A stretch of DNA of 64,000 nt from JAPLDA01 sp043787975 (GCA_043787975.1 JAYVUK010000040.1:1-64000), one strand, 5' to 3'. Positions 52,220-62,400 are shown, counted from the first letter of the stretch. Program-made: numbers and translations. Notes: generated by a model not told the origin, from the sequence alone.

Positions 52220-54022
52220 TCAGAAACAATAGTTGTTTTCTGAAATAAGTTTTGCCGCGATTCTCCTTCTTGTTTCTTTCACATTCAATGGAGAAACCTT
52301 AGTAAAACGCTTTAAACCCATTAATAACATGCGTTGTTCGTCGCCTTCTGAGAAGGAATTGATGGCATCTTTTCCTGCTTTGTTGATTCGGTCGGAAGCA
52401 TCGTTAAGCCAAAGCCGCATCATGTCGAGTTGTTCAGAACATGCTGCTTCTCCTTTGATGCCAACTAATTTCTCAACCCGTAACTGCAGCGATTCACCGA
52501 TGTAAACATCAATGATCATATCCGCGATGTTCATCAGCACTTCCTGTTCTTTGGCAAGTTCCATCATGAGTTTCTGAACAGCAGAACCGGCGACAAGCAA
52601 GACAGCTTTCTTAAAATTTGAAATGTATTTTTTTTCTTCGGAGAAAAGTTTTTCTTCACTAGTTGAAAAATCAGGAACCTGCAATAATTCATTTGCAACA
52701 GCAGTTGCCGGACCAATCAAATCGAGCTCGCCTTTCATCGCACGCTTCAGCATCATGTCAACTGTAAGCATGCGATTGATTTCATTCGTGCCTTCAAAAA
52801 TCCGGTTGATGCGTGAATCACGGTACGAACGTTCCATCGGTGCATCAGCACTATAACCCATTCCACCATAAATCTGCACACCTTCATCAGCCACATAATC
52901 GAGTACTTCACTTCCGTGAACTTTTAGGATGGCAGCTTCAACGGCAAATTGTTCAACACCTTTTAGCTTTGCTTTGCCTTCTTCCATTCCGGAAGAGACT
53001 AAGCTCTTGATTGCATCTTCAATATTCTGACTGCAACGGAAGATGGCGCTCTCACAGGCAAAAATCCGCATCGCTTGTTCTGCCAGTTTGTAACGGATCG
53101 CTCCGTACTTTGCAATCGGTCTTCCAAATTGCAAACGTTCATTCGCGTACTTGACAGATTGTGTGCAGATCGCTTTGGCTCCGCCTGTAGCAGCACCTGA
53201 AAGTTTGATGCGTCCGAGATTTAAAATGTTGACGGCAATCTTAAAACCGTTTTGACGATCACTCAATAAATTTTCGACAGGAACTTTGCAGTCGTTGAAA
53301 AAAACCTGGCGAGTAGAACTTCCTTTGATTCCCATTTTATGTTCTTCCGGATTCAAGGTGATCCCACCGAAATTTTTCTCAATGATAAATGCGCTCAGGT
53401 TTTCATCTGTATCAATTTTTGCAAACACAATAAAGATGTCAGCAAAGCCTCCGTTGGTAATCCACATCTTCTGGCCGTTGATGACATAGTGTTTCCCATC
53501 CGCAGATAATATAGCTTTTGTTTTTCCCGAGTTGGCATCTGATCCTGAACCAGGCTCGGTTAAACAATAACATGCTTTCCATTCTCCGGTGGCAAGTTTT
53601 GGAATGTATTTTTTTTTCTGCGCTTCATTTCCATAATATAAAATAGGAAGTGTGCCAATGCCAGTGTGCGCAGCGATGGCTACAGAAAAAGAATGTCCCG
53701 CTCCGAGCGATTCAGTCACCAACATACTTGTTGTAAAATCTTTTCCGAAGCCGCCAAATTGTTCCGGTACTGAAACGCCAAGTAAACCCAATTGTCCGGC
53801 TTTATCAAGAAGTGATTGCATCAGCCCTTCTTCTTGCGCATCAATGCGATCAAGATTCGGATACACTTCCTGCTCCAAAAAATCACGACACGTCTGAACA
53901 ATCATCAGTTGCTCTTCTGTCCATTCTTCAGGAATAAAAACATCTTCCGCTTTTGTTTCGCGGATTAAAAATTCTCCGCCTTTGGTGGAGGTCGCTTTGG
54001 ATTGGCTTTCAACAGTAGACAT
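52220..54022 (-). CDS. Acyl-CoA dehydrogenase, long-chain (ACAD9/VLCAD) type
   Basis: 600 residues, longer than the short-chain enzymes because of a C-terminal extension of about 170 residues after the core. Core motifs: C-Y-C-L-T-E-P-G-S-G-S-D (about 151-162), L-Q-F-G-R-P-I and the catalytic Glu of F-E-G-T-N-E-I (E410). The extension is helical and typical of the VLCAD/ACAD9 group, which act on long-chain acyl-CoA. It works with ETF in beta-oxidation. Single gene; a 27-bp hairpin stands 2 bp before its start codon. Confidence 0.93.
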   Translation of the reverse strand: MSTVESQSKATSTKGGEFLIRETKAEDVFIPEEWTEEQLMIVQTCRDFLEQEVYPNLDRIDAQEEGLMQSLLDKAGQLGLLGVSVPEQFGGFGKDFTTSMLVTESLGAGHSFSVAIAAHTGIGTLPILYYGNEAQKKKYIPKLATGEWKACYCLTEPGSGSDANSGKTKAILSADGKHYVINGQKMWITNGGFADIFIVFAKIDTDENLSAFIIEKNFGGITLNPEEHKMGIKGSSTRQVFFNDCKVPVENLLSDRQNGFKIAVNILNLGRIKLSGAATGGAKAICTQSVKYANERLQFGRPIAKYGAIRYKLAEQAMRIFACESAIFRCSQNIEDAIKSLVSSGMEEGKAKLKGVEQFAVEAAILKVHGSEVLDYVADEGVQIYGGMGYSADAPMERSYRDSRINRIFEGTNEINRMLTVDMMLKRAMKGELDLIGPATAVANELLQVPDFSTSEEKLFSEEKKYISNFKKAVLLVAGSAVQKLMMELAKEQEVLMNIADMIIDVYIGESLQLRVEKLVGIKGEAACSEQLDMMRLWLNDASDRINKAGKDAINSFSEGDEQRMLLMGLKRFTKVSPLNVKETRRRIAAKLISENNYCF

Positions 54023-54023
54023 A

Positions 54024-54050
54024 GGTATTTTTCTTGCGCGTAAAAATACC
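54024..54050. promoter_or_regulatory. Inverted repeat in the leader of the acyl-CoA dehydrogenase gene
   Basis: Perfect 9-bp arms GGTATTTTT / AAAAATACC with a 9-nt loop, 2 bp before the start codon. Could be an operator for a dimeric repressor or an mRNA hairpin that limits translation. Confidence 0.4.
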
Positions 54051-54137
54051 TAAAGTTTGTGTGAGTTAAGAAGAGAAATTAATTTGTTCTTAACAGTAAC
54101 ACGATCAACGATGTGATCGGAATAGTGAATACAAAAA

Positions 54138-54170
54138 AGCGAAGCATCTTAAACCTTAAGATGCTTCGCT
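54138..54170. terminator. Strong bidirectional-type terminator
   Basis: Perfect 15-bp stem AGCGAAGCATCTTAA / TTAAGATGCTTCGCT with a 3-nt loop and A/T runs on both sides. It follows the haloperoxidase-like gene by 20 bp. Confidence 0.93.
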
Positions 54171-54189
54171 AAAAAAATGCTTACTGGCG

Positions 54190-55548
54190 TTATGGTTTTT
54201 TAATTACTAATGTGTTTAAAATATTCTGAGCGACCGTTCTTCCCTGGACTAGGCTCCTATCTATCGACAACTGGTAATGGATTCCTGCGAACAATCTTGA
54301 ATTGCCTGCATCCTCACCAAATGCAGTGAAGGAGCTGAATGACCTTGCGGGAAATCCAAGGTAATCATACGAGTGGTCAGTGAAACTATGATTGTCACCA
54401 AAGATACTTGCAAGAGCAACTGCAGCAGCAGAAGATAAACTTCCATGAGCTGATGAATATTCAGGATGTCCGGGAGTTGTGAGTAAAGAATTCCATGTGG
54501 TATGTCCGAGTACTCCCCTGATGTAAGTGATCGGTCGCACCAAGTTGTATGTATATTTTGTCTGCCATGAACTGATGGAAGCATCATACACAGTTATACC
54601 GGTGATCGCAAATGCTGCGGCTGCAATTTCAAGGTTGGAATTTTCTTGTTCCAAAATCTGTTCAACGATACTAAGATAGTGGCCGGGAGTACTGAGACCC
54701 GGAATATCTCTATAATACATTGCCTGGTCAATTTGTGCCTGTGTTAATGTTTGTGATACATCATAGACTTGTTTCACCATGTTGTAAAAATCAGAACCCG
54801 GAACTTCAGAATATGCCGGAGGTGCTGGTGGTTGTGCATTGTTTCCGCTTCCGTTAACCATCACGCGCAGGTTGCGCCAGTAAGGGCCAAGAGGAGCCGG
54901 AGAAAAGGCCGGAGGAGTCGGAACCCATAAACCGGGCCCTGTTGGAACAGTATAAGGATCATTTAAATGGACGTTACCATCTGTGAGTGACCAGTCATAA
55001 ACTGTTTGCGCGACGTTTCTTCCGAATGTAACAGAACGATCGATTGTTGCAGCATCTGAATTCAAATTGTATTGTGCACTAAAAACATTTTCAAGCGAGT
55101 CCACAGAAGAAACATTGGCAGCACTCATGGTTGGATAAATCAGCTTAAGAAATTTTGCCATCGAAGCATTTGCACTGCTTCCCCAATTGTAGGTTGAGTT
55201 GTTTGTCACAGCAGGCATTGCAGGCAAATCGGTCAACTGTCCAACAAGTGTCTGGTACGATGGCATACCCGGCAAAACAGATTCATACATCGCAACACTG
55301 CTGTAAGCAAAGGGACGAACAAATGCGAGATTTGAAATCCCTGTTGTTGTCTTCATAATTTGCAATTGCATCTTCATCCATTTCTGCGCCACTTCAGAAC
55401 TGTATTGATTGGAATGCGCACCTCTTGCTTCATAACTGATAGCTCCCGGGCCATCGTTCGAAGTGAAATCTTTGTCTTTTTTACATCCTGTCTGGATGGT
55501 AAGTGTTGCTGTTATTAAAAGCATCACTGCAATTAGTTGTTTTTTCAT
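54190..55548 (-). CDS. Vanadium haloperoxidase / PAP2-type lipoprotein
   Basis: 452 residues with a lipoprotein signal (T-I-Q-T-G-C). The C-terminal half has the vanadate/phosphate site pattern: R-P-I-T-Y-I-R, then P-G-H-P-E-Y-S-S-A-H-G-S-L-S-S-A, and G-I-H-Y-Q-L-S-I-D-R-S-L near the end. This is the shared site of vanadium-dependent haloperoxidases and acid phosphatases. Whether it halogenates or acts as a phosphatase cannot be told. It follows a T9SS gene on the same strand with a gap of 55 bp. Confidence 0.85.
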   Translation of the reverse strand: MKKQLIAVMLLITATLTIQTGCKKDKDFTSNDGPGAISYEARGAHSNQYSSEVAQKWMKMQLQIMKTTTGISNLAFVRPFAYSSVAMYESVLPGMPSYQTLVGQLTDLPAMPAVTNNSTYNWGSSANASMAKFLKLIYPTMSAANVSSVDSLENVFSAQYNLNSDAATIDRSVTFGRNVAQTVYDWSLTDGNVHLNDPYTVPTGPGLWVPTPPAFSPAPLGPYWRNLRVMVNGSGNNAQPPAPPAYSEVPGSDFYNMVKQVYDVSQTLTQAQIDQAMYYRDIPGLSTPGHYLSIVEQILEQENSNLEIAAAAFAITGITVYDASISSWQTKYTYNLVRPITYIRGVLGHTTWNSLLTTPGHPEYSSAHGSLSSAAAVALASIFGDNHSFTDHSYDYLGFPARSFSSFTAFGEDAGNSRLFAGIHYQLSIDRSLVQGRTVAQNILNTLVIKKP

Positions 55549-55603
55549 TTGTGTTTGTTTTTTTTAAATGGTTTAATTATTTATAAATTGGATATTGGTA
55601 ATA

Positions 55604-56983
55604 CTATTTAGTTACAATCAATTTCTCTGTTTGGATATTTTCTTCTGATTGAAATTTCAGAAAGTAAACACCTGCATTAGCTTCCGTTGCGTTCCACATA
55701 AATTCATTATCGCCTTCTTCAAAAATTCTGTCTGTAAGAGTTGCAATCAATCTTCCATTCAGATCAAAGATTTTAAGAGAAATTTTTTGTGATTTGGAAA
55801 GAGAAAAAGCAACAGTTGTTGAATTGGAAATTGGATTTGGAAAAACAGATAAAGAAAAATCAGAAAATATTTTATCAGTGCTTAACCGTGGATTGAAAGC
55901 GGGACCAGTGTATTTAAAAACTCCGTTGGATGATGTTGTATTAAATCCACCGCAAAATCCCGTAGTTGTATTCACCATGTCAATTGCAAGATGGTCAACA
56001 GCTGTGTCTATGGTTATCCATGTGTTGCCATCGTCAGGGCTGTATGATGAACCGATACCATGAAGTGCTCCCGGGCTAACCTGCCATGGGTTTGCGGTAT
56101 CGCCACCGGTGCTTATGTATGTTGAAATTGTGCCGGGAACATAAGCCAAATCAAAAGTGAAATAAGTTCCGGTAGGATGAATTTCTGTCCATGTTATACC
56201 GCCATCAATCGTTCTGTAAAGGTCGCCTCCTACTCCCCACAAGCCATGTAATGCATCACGCATTTTTATCTGACTCACTATCGCTTTATTGTCTGGTGTA
56301 TTATAAGAAGCCCAGTGCAAACCTTTGTCAACCGATTTCCAAATCTTTGCTTTTGTTGTCACTGTCCACATGGTATTTCCAACTGCACACATTGACCAGC
56401 TATAAAATTTTTCTGCATTACCATAACTTGGCAAGTTTGCTTTAGGCACGCACGTCCATGTTGTTCCTCCATCACTGGTTGTAAAAACAATCAAATGTGG
56501 AGTGCTGTTGCTCGAATTTTTATTTAGTTCTGCCACTACTACGCCATCGTTGGCATTGAAAAAATGGATGTTGTCAAAGAACAAAGTGTATGGCGCGACA
56601 TTTAGTTGAGTCCACGTTATTCCGCCATCCGTTGTTTTTAAAATTTTTCCAGTAAAGTTTGCGTCTGCAGTCAAGAAATAAGCGCTCACATCGCTCTCCG
56701 GTTCCATGCCAACTACAAACTGGTCGGGCATGGAACTTATATTTCCTGCAATCCATGTGTTGCCTCCATCAATGGTTCGTGTAAAATCCGTCAGGGGATT
56801 GACAAAGGCGTAGTTGCGTTCATACGCCAATCCCCATGCGACCAGGCTGTTTACTGCAATCATTTCTGAAAACCCTTTTTGTGGTTGGAAGAAATTGCTG
56901 GCTTTGCTGGTCCATTGTGCATTTACAAATTGATTCATCACACAAAGTGCGAGAACCGAAATAATTGTTTTCATTATTTTCAT
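55604..56983 (-). CDS. T9SS-secreted sortilin/BNR-repeat protein, second copy
   Basis: 459 residues, signal peptide ending V-N-A-Q. BNR-like strands D-G-G-N-T-W-I, D-G-G-I-T-W-T (three times) and D-D-G-N-T-W-I indicate a sortilin/Vps10-like propeller. Type A sorting domain at the end: V-F-P-N-P-I-S-N-S...F-D-L-N-G-R-L...A-G-V-Y-F-L-K-F. Paralog of 3614-4972. Its upstream region carries an inverted pair of ACCnGTTTAGG motifs; the nearer one stands 38.5 nt from a CCTTTG -7-like box on this strand. Confidence 0.88.
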   Translation of the reverse strand: MKIMKTIISVLALCVMNQFVNAQWTSKASNFFQPQKGFSEMIAVNSLVAWGLAYERNYAFVNPLTDFTRTIDGGNTWIAGNISSMPDQFVVGMEPESDVSAYFLTADANFTGKILKTTDGGITWTQLNVAPYTLFFDNIHFFNANDGVVVAELNKNSSNSTPHLIVFTTSDGGTTWTCVPKANLPSYGNAEKFYSWSMCAVGNTMWTVTTKAKIWKSVDKGLHWASYNTPDNKAIVSQIKMRDALHGLWGVGGDLYRTIDGGITWTEIHPTGTYFTFDLAYVPGTISTYISTGGDTANPWQVSPGALHGIGSSYSPDDGNTWITIDTAVDHLAIDMVNTTTGFCGGFNTTSSNGVFKYTGPAFNPRLSTDKIFSDFSLSVFPNPISNSTTVAFSLSKSQKISLKIFDLNGRLIATLTDRIFEEGDNEFMWNATEANAGVYFLKFQSEENIQTEKLIVTK

Positions 56984-57056
56984 TTGTTGTTGGTTTTAAA
57001 ATGATTTATTAAATTATTGCGAGGCAAAGGACGAGTGAATACCGAGAGGCATCAAT

Positions 57057-57070
57057 AACCTAAACAGGTG
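57057..57070 (-). promoter_or_regulatory. ACCnGTTTAGG motif 1
   Basis: CACCTGTTTAGGTT on the minus strand. Inverted with motif 2 (centres 42 bp apart). Its centre is 38.5 nt from the end of GTCCTTTG on the minus strand at 57025-57032, upstream of the T9SS gene. Confidence 0.5.
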
Positions 57071-57098
57071 TATTGCATCAATGACATGGGGTTTAACC

Positions 57099-57112
57099 AA
57101 CCGGTTTAGGTC
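57099..57112 (+). promoter_or_regulatory. ACCnGTTTAGG motif 2
   Basis: AACCGGTTTAGGTC on the plus strand, partner of motif 1. Confidence 0.5.
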
Positions 57113-57163
57113 GTGTCAAGATGTTTCGGAGTGTGATATATGACTATATATATACTTTTTCAT

Positions 57164-57198
57164 TTTGAGCAGGTGGATAATTGAATCATCTATCTTTG
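57164..57198 (+). promoter_or_regulatory. Promoter of the Tat/DsrE-like gene
   Basis: TTTG at 57164-57167 and TATCTTTG at 57191-57198 with a 23-nt spacer; both elements match the consensus. Start codon 29 nt further. Confidence 0.7.
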
Positions 57199-57227
57199 GA
57201 AAAATCATTTTCTAAAACTTATTCTGT

Positions 57228-57941
57228 ATGTCTGACTATCATATTAAAAACAAAACCAAACGAAGAGGATTTTTAGGAATGCTTGTAAGTGCCGGGACAG
57301 CGATCGGGCTATCAACTTTTGCTTTTCCGTTTAAACTTTTTGCACAGGAAAAGGAATCGTTACAAAAACATGAACCGGCGAAAAATCCTGCTGATGTATG
57401 GTTTAAAAAATTAAAAGGAAATCATCGGGTAGTGTTTGATGCAACTCGTCCGCATGAGATTATGCCTTTTAGCTGGGCGAGAATATTTTTGATGACAAAT
57501 GCTGAAACAGGGAGTCGCAAAAAAGATTGCGGTGTTGTGATTGTACTTCGACACCAGGCGATTCCTTTTGCGCTCGAAGACAGGTTGTGGGAAAAATATA
57601 AGTTCGGAGAGCTATTCAGTGTTGATGACCCGTTGACAAAAAAAATTTCAAAAAGGAATCCATTTTGGAAACCGGGTTCCGGTGACTTTAGCATTCCCGG
57701 AATCGGCAACGTTGGAATTGGTATTAATGAACTTCAGGCAAGCGGTGTTATGTTTTGTGTTTGTGATATGGCGATCACAGTCAATAGTGCTGTTGTTGCA
57801 GCAACCATGAAAATGGATGCAGCAAAAATTAAAGCGGATTGGCTTTCAGGAATACTTCCCGGCATACAAGTGGTACCGTCCGGTGTATTGGCGTTGGGAC
57901 GGGCGCAGGAACTTGGATGCAGTTACATTTTTGCGGGATGA
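57228..57941 (+). CDS. Tat-exported DsrE-like protein
   Basis: 237 residues. The N-terminus K-R-R-G-F-L-G-M followed by a hydrophobic stretch and F-A-Q is a twin-arginine signal, so the folded protein is sent to the periplasm. The mature part resembles the DsrE/DsrF-like fold: V-V-I-V-L-R-H-Q-A-I, E-L-Q-A-S-G-V-M-F-C-V-C-D-M-A and the closing G-V-L-A-L-G-R-A-Q-E-L-G-C. The C-V-C pair may be redox-active. I know similar uncharacterised proteins in Bacteroidota; substrate unknown. Convergent with the next gene. Confidence 0.72.
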   Translation: MSDYHIKNKTKRRGFLGMLVSAGTAIGLSTFAFPFKLFAQEKESLQKHEPAKNPADVWFKKLKGNHRVVFDATRPHEIMPFSWARIFLMTNAETGSRKKDCGVVIVLRHQAIPFALEDRLWEKYKFGELFSVDDPLTKKISKRNPFWKPGSGDFSIPGIGNVGIGINELQASGVMFCVCDMAITVNSAVVAATMKMDAAKIKADWLSGILPGIQVVPSGVLALGRAQELGCSYIFAG

Positions 57942-57968
57942 AGTTGTTCTCAAAAATACTTTGGTGCC

Positions 57969-59063
57969 TTATAAAAGTTTGAAAAGCACTCCAAAAAATA
58001 CCTGGCAATCTCCAGATCCTCCAGATCCGATCGTATATGTATGTGTAATCTCCGATGTCTGGGCATCAGGAAGACTTTGATTGATCCTTCTCGAAATTAT
58101 AAAAGGGACATAAGCATAAACAGAGCTGCGGGACATCTTGTAAATTATTCCGGGATCAACTGATAAGTTATGACCCGGTCTACGTAATCCATAGTTGCCC
58201 CCAAAAATATCCTTCACCGGAACACCTTCATCGCGCAGTCCCGCGGCGAATGCGAATTTTTTAAAATCGAAATTAAAACCAATCCTGAATGAATAAACAT
58301 CAGGTACACTGTACACATCATTGCCCGTAAGCATTTCAGTTTTCGTTGCACCGCTAAGCCGCCCGGTTAACGTTGATACTCCGTTTTGATCTCTTGGATT
58401 GAGTAGATAATAAAAGTTTGCATACGCATTGATGGTTTTATTGAAAAAATAAAATGCATTTAATTGTGTGATGATACCGGTACCACCATCGCCCAATTGT
58501 ATGGACGCGTTTACAGGTGCCAACACTTTTGTGGAGTCGTTCTTAAAAAAATAATCCTGGTATTTGTAATCACCTGTGGGAAGTTTGATCCCTAAACCGA
58601 ATTGAACATTCCACTTTTGAGAAACAGTCGGAATAAATATCCACTTGTAAGCTGTGAAGCGCATATCACTGATTCCAAATGTACGTGTAGTATACCTTGC
58701 TGTCCCGGCGCCTCCATGTTCCTTCGACGCTGTTCGGGAATTGGAAGTAATGGGTACGCTTAACTCTAATGACCATCCTTTTTGCACTAACCTGCTGATG
58801 GAAATATCCACTGAATAAGATTCAATGATGGATTGATCTTTTTCCGGGACATGTTGATCCTGGGTTCCTTTGAACTCACGGTATGCTTTAAAATAACGTC
58901 CTACTGTATTCAGTTGCCAGTTGGAAACAGTAAAAGCATTGTCAGCTAAATTATATTGACCGAAGCCCGAAATATTACGAACCATGATGCAGCCTTGGGC
59001 ATGAACAAATTGAAATGTCAAAAGAAATAGGGCGGATAAAATAATCAGCTTACTTGTTTTCAT
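57969..59063 (-). CDS. Outer-membrane beta-barrel protein (MetA-pathway-like)
   Basis: 364 residues, signal peptide ending V-H-A-Q, then a beta-rich body with alternating strands (for example W-S-L-E-L-S-V-P-I, W-N-V-Q-F-G-L-G-I-K-L-P-T-G-D-Y) and a hydrophobic C-terminus F-F-G-V-L-F-K-L-L. G-L-G-I-K-L-P-T-G is characteristic of the transporter-like porins annotated as MetA-pathway of phenol degradation. Ligand unknown. It converges on the Tat/DsrE-like gene with 27 bp between stops. Confidence 0.7.
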   Translation of the reverse strand: MKTSKLIILSALFLLTFQFVHAQGCIMVRNISGFGQYNLADNAFTVSNWQLNTVGRYFKAYREFKGTQDQHVPEKDQSIIESYSVDISISRLVQKGWSLELSVPITSNSRTASKEHGGAGTARYTTRTFGISDMRFTAYKWIFIPTVSQKWNVQFGLGIKLPTGDYKYQDYFFKNDSTKVLAPVNASIQLGDGGTGIITQLNAFYFFNKTINAYANFYYLLNPRDQNGVSTLTGRLSGATKTEMLTGNDVYSVPDVYSFRIGFNFDFKKFAFAAGLRDEGVPVKDIFGGNYGLRRPGHNLSVDPGIIYKMSRSSVYAYVPFIISRRINQSLPDAQTSEITHTYTIGSGGSGDCQVFFGVLFKLL

Positions 59064-59102
59064 GTTTTCTTTTTTTAAGAAATTAGAATTAATAATAATA
59101 AA

Positions 59103-59195
59103 TTATTTAATTAAAGAAACTTCATTTGTCTGCAATCTATGAAAATAAACTCCGGCACTTTTCATCAACATTCTGAAGACTTTGATGTCTATTTT
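59103..59195 (-). pseudogene. Orphan 3' end of a T9SS-secreted protein gene
   Basis: 30 codons open on the minus strand between stop codons, containing K-V-F-R-M-L-M-K-S-A-G-V-Y-F-H-R-L-Q-T and ending S-L-I-K. This is the closing part of a type A sorting domain. A promoter-like segment similar to that of the T9SS gene at 55604-56983 lies about 100 bp upstream, so a whole secreted-protein gene seems to have been lost by internal deletion. Confidence 0.6.
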
Positions 59196-59324
59196 CTATT
59201 AATCATATGCAGGCAAAGAACCAAGATGAATTTTTGAATCAGAGTCATTTTATTCCTTGCTATGTTTTTGAAATGGATCAAAGAAATCCGGACAAAGGTT
59301 CAACGAAGAACATGTTGCATCAAT

Positions 59325-59338
59325 AACATAAACAGGTT
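59325..59338 (-). promoter_or_regulatory. ACCnGTTTAGG motif 3
   Basis: AACCTGTTTATGTT on the minus strand. Centre 38.5 nt from the end of the minus-strand AACCTTTG box at 59293-59300, the same distance as motif 1. Confidence 0.5.
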
Positions 59339-59367
59339 GATCTTAGGTTAAGAGGCAAATGAAAAAC

Positions 59368-59381
59368 CACCCGTTTAGGGG
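59368..59381 (+). promoter_or_regulatory. ACCnGTTTAGG motif 4
   Basis: CACCCGTTTAGGGG on the plus strand, inverted to motif 3 with centres 43 bp apart. Centre 39.5 nt from the end of the TACCTTTG box of the propeller kinase gene. Confidence 0.5.
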
Positions 59382-59406
59382 GTAGCTAAATAGAATTTGA
59401 TACATT

Positions 59407-59414
59407 TACCTTTG
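59407..59414 (+). promoter_or_regulatory. -7 box of the propeller kinase gene
   Basis: TACCTTTG, exact TAnnTTTG, giving a leader of about 20 nt before the TTG start at 59439. No -33 box at normal spacing. Confidence 0.55.
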
Positions 59415-59438
59415 ACACATGTTGCTTAAAAAATTTCA

Positions 59439-62400
59439 TTGAAAAATTATTTACTTCCTTTCATACTATATTTCATTTTCTTTTTTCAGCAGTCATGCAA
59501 AAGAGATAACGGGAGGGAAAATGTTTTTGATTCAGATACACCGACTGTTACACTGGCAAAATTTTCTTTCGTTTCACCGGATTCTGTTTCACCTCCGGAA
59601 GTTATTCCCTTGCGAAATCTAAAAGTAGCACCGGCAGGGAAACCGGTCACTACAAACGTTATTTCCAATATCAGTTTAGCAGGAAATCCTAAGATTAATA
59701 TTGCTGAAATCCCCAAAGCTATTCAGTCAGGAGAAGGTGGTTATAAGGTACCTGTTGTCCTTATTGCTGTCGGAAAAAAAGCGCCTGCTGTTCTGCCTGA
59801 AGTTGTTGTGGTAAAAGACGCAACTATTAAAGATGATGATCCCGCTAATTTCAGTTCATATAAAATTCTCCAGGGATTAAAACAGCCGTTGATACGAAGC
59901 ATGATGCAAGACAAAAGCGGCAACATCTGGTTCGGAACATACAGCGGTGGTGTGAGCAAATACGATGGAAAGTATTTTACCAATTACACCACGGCACAAG
60001 GGTTAGGCAATGATGGTATCTGGAGTATGTTACAGGATAAAGTAGGAAATATCTGGTTCGGTACGTACGGTGCAGGTGTAAGTAAATTCGATGGAAAAAC
60101 GTTTACCAATTATAACATATCGGGCGGGTCGGCAAAAAATGTTGTTTGGAATATTCTGGAAGACAAAAAAGGAAATCTCTGGTTTGGAACAAATAACGGA
60201 GTGACGAAATATGACGGAATATCGTTTACGTATTATACAACTGCAGAAGGGCTGTGCAATAATTTTGTGCACTCAATTATCCAGGATAACTTGGACAATA
60301 TATGGTTTGGTACGTTGGGAGGTGTAAGCAAATTTGACGGAAAAGGATTTTTCAATTATTCCTCTAAGCATGGGTTGGTAAATGACAGTATACAAAGCAT
60401 GATGAAAGATAAAAATGGAAATATCTGGTTCGGTACGTATGGAGGCATTTCAAAATATGATGGAAAATATTTTTCTAACTACGAAGCAAACAAAGGGTTT
60501 GCCAATGTTCCGGTACAGAGTATAATAGAAGATAAGAACGGGCAAATCTGGTTTGGTACAAATAAAGGGATCGTGATGCTTGATGAAAAGAAATTATTGC
60601 AGCAGCCGTCCACCTTTACACATTATACTACAGCCCAGGGTTTAGGCAATGACAATGTAACGAGCGTGCTGGAAGACAAAGCAGGGAATCTTTGGTTTGG
60701 AACTAATGGAGGAGGAGTTGCACGATTTGACGGAAGAACCTTTACTCACATGACCGTAGCGGAAGGTCTTGGTCACAATGAAGTGATGCGAACCGTGGAA
60801 GACAAAGATGGAAAACTGTGGTTTGCAACATGGGGAGGTGGTATCAGCAAATACGATGGTAAATCATTTATCACGTATACTGTTGCGCAAGGGTTAAGCT
60901 CAAATAATGTTTTCAGTTTGCACATCGATAGAAATGGAATTCTCTGGATCGGAACTGGCAAAGGCATCAGTAAATTTGATGGTGTATCTTTTTCCAATTA
61001 TGCTGCAGAACAGGGAATGACAAATGATGAAGTGTGGAGTATCCTCGAAGACAAGGAAGGCAGTCTTTGGTTCGGTTCTTTTGGATCAGGAGTTTTTAAA
61101 TTCAATGGAAAAACATTTATTCACTTTTCACACCAGCAGGGATTGAGTGGTGGAATTGTGATGTGTATGTTGCAGGACAGATCAGGTATCTATTGGTTTG
61201 GAACGTATGGAGGAGGATTAAATCGCTACGATGGAAAATCATTTTCACATTATTCAATTGCCGATGGACTGAGTGGTAACGAAGTCATGGACATGTTGCA
61301 GGATAAAAGAGGAGACTTATGGATCGGAACGATTGGAGGAGGTGTGAATAAATTTGATGGAAAGCAATTTACTTCCTATAGCACCTTGCAGGGATTGAGT
61401 AATGAAATTGTGATGGGAATTCTCGAAGACAAAAAAGGAAATCTATGGTTTAGTACGCGCAACGGCATCAACAGGATGATACAAGATCATTCTTCGGCAG
61501 GCAGAGAAAGTAAAACGAATACGATAACAAAACCATTTTTTAAAAATTATATCTACGCAGATGGTTTTCTGGGAGTGAACTGTTTTGTAAATTCCTTATT
61601 TGAAGATAGCAAAGGAAATATCTGGGCGGGAGCCAGCGATCGCTTGTCGTGTTACCATCCTGAAGGTGAAATTCCTGATACGATTCCTCCGAACATCTGT
61701 CTATCCAATGTCGCACTCTTTAATGAAAAGGTCAACTGGTTAACGTTGGAAGCCAACAAGGATACGTCACTCGTACTTGGCAATGGTGTAATTGTCGGAA
61801 ATTTTAAATTCGACAGTTTGTCAAAATATTACAACGTACCGTCCAACCTCAGCCTTGCGTTCAACAATAATTATCTCACGTTTGAATATGTGGGCATTAC
61901 AACGAAGAGCCCTTACAAGGTGAGATACAAATATAAACTGGAAGGACTGGATGAAAACTGGGGACCTGTTACAGAGAGAACGGAAGCTCCGTATGGTAAC
62001 CTGCCGTTTGGGAATTATACATTCAGGGTAAAAGCGATGAACAGCGAAGGCTATTGGAGTAACGAATTAAATTATTCGTTTGCGATACGTCCTCCGTGGT
62101 GGAAAACAATTTGGTTTCGTTCCATGGCATTGGTTTTAATTATGATGCTGCTCTATAGCATCTACCGTTACAGGTTGAACCAGGTTTTACGCCTTCAGGC
62201 TATCCGGAACAGAATTGCAAATGACCTGCATGATGATATCGGAAGCACATTAAACAGCATTTCTGTTTACAGCCAGGTTGCACAACAGGATCCCGGGAAA
62301 AAACAGGAAGCACTTGAAATGATCGGCGACAGTTCACGAAAAGTCATCGAAGCGATGAGCGATATTGTGTGGGCAATTAACCCCGAATACGATTCATTTG

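Larger units (their letters stand above)
59064..59438. other. Spacer of about 375 bp with a gene remnant and paired operators
   Basis: Contains the T9SS tail remnant (59103-59195), a CAAAGG...GCATCAATAAC segment (59293-59324) that repeats the one at 57025-57056, two ACCnGTTTAGG motifs and the kinase -7 box. These are listed separately. Confidence 0.6.
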
